Below the pieces are notes generated by a model. That model was not told where the DNA came from and did not search any database. It saw only the letters and a list, made by a program, of their open reading frames with translations. A program made the position numbers and the translations under genes. 64,000 nt of DNA, taken from positions 2,375,501 through 2,439,500 of the forward strand of contig NZ_CP128494.1 of NCBI RefSeq assembly GCF_030369615.1, written 5' to 3'. Shown here in pieces: positions 54,476 to 60,913 of the stretch. The stretch comes from Geobacillus stearothermophilus ATCC 12980 (GTDB lineage: Bacteria > Bacillota > Bacilli > Bacillales > Anoxybacillaceae). Each line of letters opens with the position of its first letter. Within the stretch, counting starts at the first letter, position 1.

Positions 54476-55823
54476 GATACTTCCTCCTCGTCACTAAAAA
54501 AGTAGCGCCACTCCATAAAGTCAGTAAGAGAAAAAAACTCAGTTGTGGAATAGGGAAAGGAGCAGCTTCGTTTTTCTTTTCATTGGTATTAGTGTGAGTG
54601 TGAATAGTTACAGGTGTTGCCAATGCATGCCGATCAACGATAAACTGATCGGATGGAATTGGTGTATATTGTTCAATCATGTTCCATAATCGGATAGCAG
54701 GGCTTTCATAAAAAATTTGCAAAAGCGGTTCTTTTGTCATGAGGTAGTAAGAAGCATCGCCGCTTTTATAGGCATAGTCTACAATATTGTCACGGTTAAG
54801 ATCCATCGTCTGCCAATCATCGTAATAATTCCCTAACCCTTCCCAACTAAAGGTGTTTTTGTTATTTTTCGCAGAGATGATTTGCCGTATGTTTTTTAAA
54901 AAGTTGTTTAAATAAATGGTGTTTTCTTTAGAAGATTTGCCGATGTCTAGTCCGGTGTCGTTTTGCTCAAATATGTTATAGCAAATCGAGCTTTTTTGGA
55001 CGTTTTCGACATACATCCCTTTTTTGTTTCCGCGCATGATGTTGTTAGTAATTTCAGAGTAAAACGTATCAAACATAAAAATACCGACACCGTCGATTGT
55101 TGTGTTCCATTGCAGCACATTTCCAGTCATTAGTACGTAGTCACTTTGCATAATCATAAATCCATTGCGGCTTTCGCTTACCTCATTTTGTGCGATGGCA
55201 ATATTTTTCGAGTCCATCGTATGAACGCCATATCTTACGTTCCATATTTTATTTTTTTGCACTTCGCAAAAATTAGAGTACGAGATGTAAATGCCGTCTT
55301 GTAAGCGAAAAATATTGTTTTCTATTATTTTTGTTTGCGGTGCTTCGGTAAGGTAAATCCCAAAGCCTTTAAACGCTTTTTTTTCGGCAAAACTTGTGAT
55401 TTGGTTATGCCTGATTTCAGTGCCATATCCGTTCCGAACGACGATTCCGTGGAACACGTCGTGAATAATATTGTTCAACATTTTTGTGCGATTGGCAGTA
55501 ATATAAATACCAGCATCTTGCGACCCGCTTTGTTGAATGTCTAAGTTGTCAATTACGACATCATCAGCGGCAACGGTTATGACGTTCCCTTCACCTGTTC
55601 CGATAATTATTGCTCCATCTTCGCCGCGAATCGTGACCGAGCGGTTGATGACGAGATTTCCACGATAAGTTCCTTTTTTTAGAGTAATGACATCGCCTTG
55701 ATGGGCGAGCTGTAATGCGCGATGGAGATCGTTTTCATTATGAACAGCAATTTCTTTTGCCATTGCTTTTGGCGCAGCAAGCGATAAAAGCAAAAGGAGA
55801 AAAAAGAGAATTTTTTTATGCAT
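54465..55823 (-). CDS. nosD: NosD periplasmic copper-centre maturation protein
   Basis: A 452-residue NosD: signal peptide (KKILFFLLLLLSLAAPKAMA), then a right-handed beta helix of about 15 NosD/CASH-type repeats (for example NRTKMLNNIIHDVFHGIVVR, NFCEVQKNKIWNVRYGVHTM), a non-helical domain, and a C-terminal membrane anchor (LSFFLLLTLWSGATFLVT) typical of Gram-positive relatives. AGGGGTGAGTGC precedes the ATG. It sits 30 bases after nirK. Confidence 0.88.
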   Translation of the reverse strand: MHKKILFFLLLLLSLAAPKAMAKEIAVHNENDLHRALQLAHQGDVITLKKGTYRGNLVINRSVTIRGEDGAIIIGTGEGNVITVAADDVVIDNLDIQQSGSQDAGIYITANRTKMLNNIIHDVFHGIVVRNGYGTEIRHNQITSFAEKKAFKGFGIYLTEAPQTKIIENNIFRLQDGIYISYSNFCEVQKNKIWNVRYGVHTMDSKNIAIAQNEVSESRNGFMIMQSDYVLMTGNVLQWNTTIDGVGIFMFDTFYSEITNNIMRGNKKGMYVENVQKSSICYNIFEQNDTGLDIGKSSKENTIYLNNFLKNIRQIISAKNNKNTFSWEGLGNYYDDWQTMDLNRDNIVDYAYKSGDASYYLMTKEPLLQIFYESPAIRLWNMIEQYTPIPSDQFIVDRHALATPVTIHTHTNTNEKKNEAAPFPIPQLSFFLLLTLWSGATFLVTRRKYHET

Positions 55824-55853
55824 GCACTCACCCCTAATGGTATGTTAGGTGCT

Positions 55854-56930
55854 TTAATGGCCCATCGTGGCCTTGCCGTCGTCTTCGCCGGTTTCGGTGA
55901 CTTTTAAAATGGCGACGGCTCCTTTTTGTGCATCGTTAAACTGGTGCGTGACAATCGGATAGTTTCCAGGACGAGTGACGGTAAATTCCACGACCGCACC
56001 ACCGCTCGCTGGAAGCATGACCGTTTGCAATCCTTTCAGATGGTTTGCAGGGTTTCCGTCTAAGTAAACGTCATCGAATACCGTTCCGACAACGTGGAAG
56101 GAGCTCACGTGATTTGGACCGACGTTATTGACGTAAATTCTAATACGATCCCCTACTTTTGCCACTAGTGGATGTTCTTTTAATGTAAACGTATCCCCAT
56201 TTGTATTTCGGTCTCCTTCTTTTAACGCTTTTGTTGAAAAGACGACATGGCTTGGAACGCCATTCGCAAAGTCGTTCATGTCGTTGTATTTGTACCATTC
56301 GTTTTGAATAAGTACAAATTCGCGGTCGATGCTTTTATCTGTTGGATAGCCGTTTTTCGGTTTGACGATAATGGTGCCGTGCATGCCGTTAGCGATATGC
56401 GCTAAAACAGGCGATGTGCCGCAGTGGTACATAAAGACGCCCGGATTGTTTGCTGGATAGGAAAATGTTCCGGTTTCGTTTGGCTGTACGTTTGCAAAAT
56501 CTTTTGATGGCGCAGCGTGAACGGCATGGAAGTCCATACTATGTGGAATGGCTGGATCCATGTTTTTTAGTGTGAAATGAATGGTGTCCCCTTCGTTTAC
56601 GACAACTAATGGACCTGGTGCCTGCCCGTTAAACGTCCACGCTTTGTATATTTTCCCTTTGTCAATTTCAATGTCGGTAATTTGTGCTGTCATTTCCACG
56701 TTGACGTCGTGTGGGCCGGTTCGTTCTATTTTGATCGGGACTGGAGGTTGGTTTAGCCCTTTATGAGGTTCAATGACTTGTGATGTTTGCGTCGTCCCTT
56801 GCGTAGAAGCGGTGTTAGCGCTCTCTTTTTTGGATGTGCTCGTCGCCACCGAATCGTTGCCGCTACAGCCTGCTAAAAGCGAAACACTTAACGCAGCAGC
56901 CGTCCACATCATTTTTGTTTTTCGTTTCAT
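55854..56930 (-). CDS. nirK: Copper-containing nitrite reductase NirK
   Basis: A 358-residue lipoprotein-type NirK, with signal MKRKTKMMWTAAALSVSLLAGC (lipobox LLAGC). It reduces nitrite to nitric oxide outside the membrane. Copper ligands are visible: HSMDFHAVHA (His of type 1 and type 2 sites) near 145, FMYHCGTSPVLAHIANGM (His-Cys...His...Met) near 184, and the second-domain type 2 His in PIVTHQFNDAQKGA near 335, with the catalytic Asp/His set in SMDFH and SSFHVVG. GAAGGGGGAAC precedes the ATG. First gene of the cassette, under an FNR-type promoter. Confidence 0.93.
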   Translation of the reverse strand: MKRKTKMMWTAAALSVSLLAGCSGNDSVATSTSKKESANTASTQGTTQTSQVIEPHKGLNQPPVPIKIERTGPHDVNVEMTAQITDIEIDKGKIYKAWTFNGQAPGPLVVVNEGDTIHFTLKNMDPAIPHSMDFHAVHAAPSKDFANVQPNETGTFSYPANNPGVFMYHCGTSPVLAHIANGMHGTIIVKPKNGYPTDKSIDREFVLIQNEWYKYNDMNDFANGVPSHVVFSTKALKEGDRNTNGDTFTLKEHPLVAKVGDRIRIYVNNVGPNHVSSFHVVGTVFDDVYLDGNPANHLKGLQTVMLPASGGAVVEFTVTRPGNYPIVTHQFNDAQKGAVAILKVTETGEDDGKATMGH

Positions 56931-56963
56931 TTTTGTTCCCCCTTCATCAAAATAACGTTGTTT

Positions 56964-57014
56964 CACCATTACTATAGCGGGTGCAATAGCTTGGTACGTG
57001 TGATAATTTTCACG
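56964..57014 (-). promoter_or_regulatory. FNR-type promoter of nirK-nosDLYF
   Basis: CGTGA-AAATTA-TCACA on the minus strand (57014-56999) matches the FNR site TGTGA-N6-TCACA with one mismatch. TATAGT (56976-56971) is a good -10 box. A start at about 56964 would put the FNR site centre at -41.5 to -42, the class II position. A second half-like TGTGA-N6-TTTGA lies a little upstream. Confidence 0.75.
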
Positions 57015-57173
57015 GAGGAAATATTATTTGTGAATAATTTTTGAAATGTTCAATGAATGACTCAACGGTAAAAATAGTAGTTTTGTTAATTATGAGGGAG
57101 AGGTGATTTTATTATATGAATATATTGTTTGTAACGTAATTAACGGAAAAACATGTAAAAGAGCTTGCGAAAG

Positions 57174-58786
57174 GTAACTATTCACCCCAATAGTGGTATG
57201 TAAAGAAGCGCAACACAAATAGGGCATCCCCGTGGTGGAAAATGCCCTAAGTGGTAGAAAGCACACGATCGAGCGTGTCGCCTGCCAACAGAAGACATAA
57301 CGAATCCCACACGTTTTTTTCGTGTTTCGTCAGTGTGGAAACGATGCTTCTTGTGATGCAAAAAGACTGGGCGAATGTTTCTTCGCGAAACGTACCCGAA
57401 ATGTTCTCTTTGACTTTAACCATGCGAAGATCGCGTTCGGCTTGGTTGTTGTCAAAGGGAACATGTACTTCACGTAAGAAACGCAGCGCTTCTTCCTTTC
57501 GTTTTTGAAGGCGTCGAACAAAAGCGAGTGCTTTTTTCGGAAGAGGCGTCATCGTTTCTAATCGGTGTTGTGCTCTTTCTAGGATGCGATCATACACTCG
57601 TTCCCACCGTCTCGCTTCTTCTTCGGAAAGTGCACCGTGATGGGCTTCGACGGCTTGCTTGGCGGCTAACAGAAACGTGGTCATGCGCATCGCCCACGTA
57701 TGCCCCTGTTCGATGAATCCTTTTAACTCACGCAAATGGTGGGCATGACAAAGGGCATGGGTGGCATGTGTGTATTTCGGATACGTACCGAACGCATCGT
57801 GCATCATCGTCCCTTCATATCGGGGAAGAATCCCGATATCATCGGTCGCTTTTTTTCCACGAGAAGCGTGAGGAGCCAAGTATGTATATCTCGATGTACA
57901 CGCGACATGCACCCATGCGAGTTTCCCATTGATGCGCAAACTCGTTTCATCGACATGCAGGATGTTGGATTCAAGTAAGGCGTCTTCGATGATGTCCATA
58001 TTTGATTCCAGCGCTTTGCGTCCTCGTTTCACCATATTGGCAAGAGTTCCCGTACTAATCGAGTGTTGATATAACGCTTCGATTGTATCACTTAAACGCT
58101 TGTACGGGATCAATTGGATATGATGTAAATAAACAACGAGCGCCGTGAGCCGTGGACCGTATTGCACATGATTCGTGACATGGGCTGGGAATTCGGCTTG
58201 TTGAACACATCGACAATGTGGACACGATTTCACTTCACGTTCATGTTGTGTCACCTCGATCGCCACAGGAGGGACATCAAACACTTGACGGATATCGACT
58301 TTGAACGGTTTGACTTCACGCAAAGAAGCCCCACATCCTTGACACGTATGCACATGGTGGACGATGCGATGATGTGGATGTTCCACTTGACGGAGCGTCG
58401 TTCCTTGATGTCCTTCTTGTCCGCCTGGCTTGTTGCCAGATGGTTGACGAGAAGAACGTGTGTTGGCAAAACGGTCAGAAGATGGGGGCCAATGGCTATT
58501 GGAGCTGTTTTTTTTCGTGCGTGCTTCCAGCTCTTGAACACGGTACTTCAGTTGTTCATTTTCTTTGCGTAGTTGTTTGTTTTCGTGACGCAAATGTTCA
58601 TTTTCTTGAACGAGTTGATGAATGAGCTGTTTTTGTTGTTGAACTTTGCCGATTAAGCTCTCAACTGTAAATACAGCTTGTTGTACCATCAACATGCGAT
58701 TCACCTCCTTGTCTATCAATATCCACATCATAGACAGGAAATACAAAAAATATTCAGCTCACTTTATGATGTGGCTGAATAGTTAC
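57174..58786 (-). mobile_element. IS66-family insertion sequence, complete (ISBst12-like, copy 2)
   Basis: About 1613 bases from GTAACTATTCAcccc to the inverted TGAATAGTTAC, with one transposase gene and no tnpA/tnpB. The flanking octamers (TGCGAAAG and CTCTCGGT) differ, so no target duplication is left, which suggests a rearrangement after insertion. The size and the single gene match what I remember of ISBst12. Confidence 0.92.
57247..58695 (-). CDS. tnp: IS66-family transposase
   Basis: A 482-residue IS66 DDE transposase: N-terminal coiled coil (HQLVQENEHLRHENKQLRKE, residues 28-60), a KKNSSNSHWPPSSDR element, a zinc ribbon (CQGCGASL and SCPHCRCVQ, near 110 and 160), and the catalytic domain with NILHVDETSLRINGKLAWVH, MHDAFGTYPKY and C-terminal VPFDNNQAERDLRMVKVKENISG. 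All three acidic residues appear to be present. The ATG follows a perfect AAGGAGGTGA; the open frame extends 17 codons more without a site. Confidence 0.93.
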   Translation of the reverse strand: MLMVQQAVFTVESLIGKVQQQKQLIHQLVQENEHLRHENKQLRKENEQLKYRVQELEARTKKNSSNSHWPPSSDRFANTRSSRQPSGNKPGGQEGHQGTTLRQVEHPHHRIVHHVHTCQGCGASLREVKPFKVDIRQVFDVPPVAIEVTQHEREVKSCPHCRCVQQAEFPAHVTNHVQYGPRLTALVVYLHHIQLIPYKRLSDTIEALYQHSISTGTLANMVKRGRKALESNMDIIEDALLESNILHVDETSLRINGKLAWVHVACTSRYTYLAPHASRGKKATDDIGILPRYEGTMMHDAFGTYPKYTHATHALCHAHHLRELKGFIEQGHTWAMRMTTFLLAAKQAVEAHHGALSEEEARRWERVYDRILERAQHRLETMTPLPKKALAFVRRLQKRKEEALRFLREVHVPFDNNQAERDLRMVKVKENISGTFREETFAQSFCITRSIVSTLTKHEKNVWDSLCLLLAGDTLDRVLSTT

Positions 58787-58905
58787 CTCTCGGTAAAAAG
58801 CGGCCAAGCGGGCTCCCAAATCTCGTTTGTCGTGCATCAGCGGCACCAACCCTTGTGAAAAATGCGGTTTTACTTTTATATATTCGCCGCTTTCGTAAAT
58901 GAAAA

Positions 58906-58934
58906 GATAAAAAAACCGGTGCCATTCGCCGGTT
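58906..58934 (-). terminator. Terminator of the small zinc-ribbon gene
   Basis: AACCGG and CCGGTT with a 9-base loop, then TTTTTATC on the minus strand, about 37 bases past the stop codon. Confidence 0.6.
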
Positions 58935-58970
58935 GAATGCGACAGAAACAGGAAGCCGCTTTTCGCTGTA

Positions 58971-59072
58971 TTATTTTTGCACAACCATTTTCATCCCGCA
59001 CTGGCAAAGCAATGAATGTTTCAGCCGCCGAATAGGCTGGCGGCATTGTTCACAAATCATCGGCTTGTTCAT
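58971..59072 (-). CDS. 33-residue zinc-ribbon peptide
   Basis: MNKPMICEQCRQPIRRLKHS then LLCQCGMKMVVQK: two cysteine pairs (C-x2-C and C-x-C) 13 residues apart, a minimal zinc ribbon. AAAGGGGAGAAAG precedes the ATG and a terminator follows. Function unknown; it could be a small regulator. Confidence 0.6.
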   Translation of the reverse strand: MNKPMICEQCRQPIRRLKHSLLCQCGMKMVVQK

Positions 59073-59175
59073 CGATCTTTCTCCCCTTTGCACTCCTTCT
59101 ACATTCTATTATACACACTTTTCGTTTATAGTAAATATAAATTAAAAATTATTATCAAATGATAGTGCGGGTGAT

Positions 59176-59212
59176 TTGGTTCCTCTTCCCATTTGTGCTA
59201 CACTAATAGTGT
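59176..59212 (+). promoter_or_regulatory. Promoter with palindromic operator before the FAD oxidoreductase
   Basis: TTGGTT and TACACT are 17 bases apart. ACACTA-A-TAGTGT, a perfect 13-base palindrome (59200-59212), overlaps the -10 box and the expected start point. An AT-rich tract lies just upstream. Confidence 0.55.
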
Positions 59213-59247
59213 TAATATTCTAACAAATAACAAAGGGAGGATGCACG

Positions 59248-59811
59248 ATGTACGACATCGCCATCATCGGCGCCGGGCCTGCAGGGGCAAGCGCCGCCAT
59301 TTTCGCCGTCAAAGCCGGGAAGAGAACGGTCTTGTTTGACAGCGACAAAGGCATGACAAAGCGCGCTTGGGTGGAAAACCATTACGGCGTTCCGCAAATC
59401 AGCGGCCCGGAATTGGTGGAAACCGGGAAAAAGCAAGCCGCAAAATTCGGAGCAGAATTGGTGGAAGCACAAGTGACGGATGTGCAAAAAACAGACGGGG
59501 GATTCCGTCTCGAAACAGAAGCTGGATCCTATGAAGCGAAACACGTTATCTTCGCCACCGGTTTGGCGACCGATTTAGCGGAAAAAATCGGCCTGCGCAC
59601 CAAACCGGGTACGGAGCCGCGCATTAAAACGGTGCTTGACGTCGACGCCAACGGCAAGACGAACATCGACGGCATTTAGGCGGCCGGGACGGTCGCTGGC
59701 GTCAGCGTCCATACGATCATCACAGCAGGCGACGGTGCGAAAGTCGCCATCAACGTCATCAGCGAGCTGAACGGCGAACGGTACGTCGATCACGATGTAT
59801 TGAAAAAATAA
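59248..59811 (+). pseudogene. FAD-dependent oxidoreductase (thioredoxin-reductase-like) with in-frame TAG
   Basis: The frame opens MYDIAIIGAGPAGASAAIFA (FAD-binding), then DSDKGMTKRAWVENHYGVPQ, VIFATGLATD near 110 and, after codon 143, TAG (59677-59679). Beyond it the same frame continues AAGTVAGVSVHTIITAGDGA and KVAINVISELNGERYVDHDV and stops at 59811 before a good terminator. TGG (Trp) fits the family at this place (DGIWAAGT). So an otherwise intact 187-residue protein is cut at residue 143 by one substitution. GGGAGG precedes the ATG. Confidence 0.82.
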
Positions 59812-59814
59812 CAA

Positions 59815-59846
59815 CGAAGGTGTCCCAAACAGCGGGACACCTTTTC
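59815..59846 (+). terminator. Terminator of the FAD oxidoreductase gene
   Basis: AAGGTGTCCC, 7-base loop, GGGACACCTT and TTC; 5 bases past the stop codon. Confidence 0.85.
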
Positions 59847-59949
59847 TAAATAGCGCCATGGAAACGGCCGAGATGCAAGATGACGGGCCTGAAACGTCTG
59901 TCGCGTCGTCCCCGCATGACAATAGCGGCCCCGATTCATCCAAGGACGC

Positions 59950-60417
59950 TTATTGTCCAATGCTCCAGTACTTCCCTTCAAAAAACAAGAGCGGGTCGCC
60001 CGGTTCGTCTTTCATCAAAATATCAGTCACTTCCCCAAAGTAAAGCGTATGATCGCCGGCCACGTACGTGCTGTGGACGTTGCATAAAATATTCGCCAAC
60101 GCCTCCGGCAAAATCGGATGGCCGTTCACCCAATCGAACGAAACAGGGCGTTCTTCTTTCAGCTGGCCAGCAAACAAGCGCGACAACTCCTCTTGATCAC
60201 GCCGCAAAATGTTGACGGCAAATTTCCCCGTTTGCTTGACAATGTCATGCATTCGCGCTTTATGGCCAATGGAGACGACCACCAGCTTTGGGTCGAGCGA
60301 AACGGACATAAACGCGTTCGCCGTCATCCCTTTCGCTTCCCCTTGAAATTCGGTCGTCACGACCGTCACGCCGGTTGCGAATTTCCCCATCGCGTTGCGG
60401 AATGTGCGGTCATCCAT
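59950..60417 (-). CDS. Flavin reductase-domain protein (FMN-binding, HpaC-like)
   Basis: A 155-residue split-barrel flavin reductase: FRNAMGKFATGVTVVTTEFQ at the start, GMTANAFMSVSLDPKLVVVS near 30 and HTLYFGEVTDI near 122. Such proteins supply reduced FMN/FAD to partner monooxygenases; no monooxygenase is adjacent here. Start is the ATG of MDDRTF with GGGATGGGAG upstream. The repeat element copy B sits 30 bases upstream of the start codon, where its promoter should be. Confidence 0.87.
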   Translation of the reverse strand: MDDRTFRNAMGKFATGVTVVTTEFQGEAKGMTANAFMSVSLDPKLVVVSIGHKARMHDIVKQTGKFAVNILRRDQEELSRLFAGQLKEERPVSFDWVNGHPILPEALANILCNVHSTYVAGDHTLYFGEVTDILMKDEPGDPLLFFEGKYWSIGQ

Positions 60418-60447
60418 ACGTTTCTCCCATCCTTCCCTTTTCGTCAT

Positions 60448-60692
60448 CTATATAGATGCAACAAAGAAGTTTAACATATCCTTGACAGAAAAGTGGTTTG
60501 CCCATTTTCGACTGTCGAAGGCAAGCGTGTGGCTTGCCTCCGTCACGCCTTAGCGTGACGGAAGACCGAACAACGACTCGCTTCACAGACCCATTCATGG
60601 GTCTTTAAGCGGCGTTGTTCGGTCACTCGACAGTCGGATGCAATGACCGGCAAAGACGAAAAATGTTAAAGCTTTAAATTGCATCTATATAG
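60448..60692. repeat. Structured repeat element, copy B (complete, 245 bases)
   Basis: Bounded by CTATATAGATGCAA and its exact inverted copy. Inside, on the minus strand, CGACTGTCG ... CGACAGTCG (60636-60509) enclose GACCGAACAACG pairing with CGTTGTTCGGTC, and at its tip AAAGACCCAT-GA-ATGGGTCT. A second hairpin is CCGTCACGC/GCGTGACGG. No coding capacity. The same element, reversed and truncated, lies at 28898-29060. Confidence 0.88.
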
Positions 60693-60735
60693 CCATATTC
60701 TATCCTATTCGTTGGCTAACGCCAACCGACATTCA

Positions 60736-60786
60736 TCTCCCACCTACTCACTGGGTTACACCCTTCGCGTTCCTTGAGGTGGGAGA
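60736..60786 (+). repeat. Possible right-end hairpin of an IS200/IS605-type element
   Basis: TCTCCCACCT and AGGTGGGAGA make a perfect 10-base stem with a 31-base loop, followed by CTTCTTTCGG. Similar 'CCCACCT...AGGTGGG' hairpins followed by CTTC-rich sequence stand at the 3' end of IS605/TnpB elements in thermophilic bacilli, as far as I recall. No tnpA or tnpB is present, so this would be a leftover end. Confidence 0.4.
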
Positions 60787-60913
60787 CTTCTTTCGGAAAT
60801 CCGTTAAAATCAGCTCTTCTCTCACAACAGAAAACACCGATTGAGCGAAAATCATGGTTTTTCACCAGCCTTCTAGATGAGCGCCTGCCTTTCGGTTTGT
60901 TCAAATCAGACTT

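Noticed and set aside
58787-58984. Minus-strand frame (FLFLSHSTGEWHRFFYLFIYES...) ending in IS66
   Set aside because: It reads through the terminator hairpin of the zinc-ribbon gene and has only a TTG start without a site. It may hold a piece of a gene cut by IS66, but evidence is thin.
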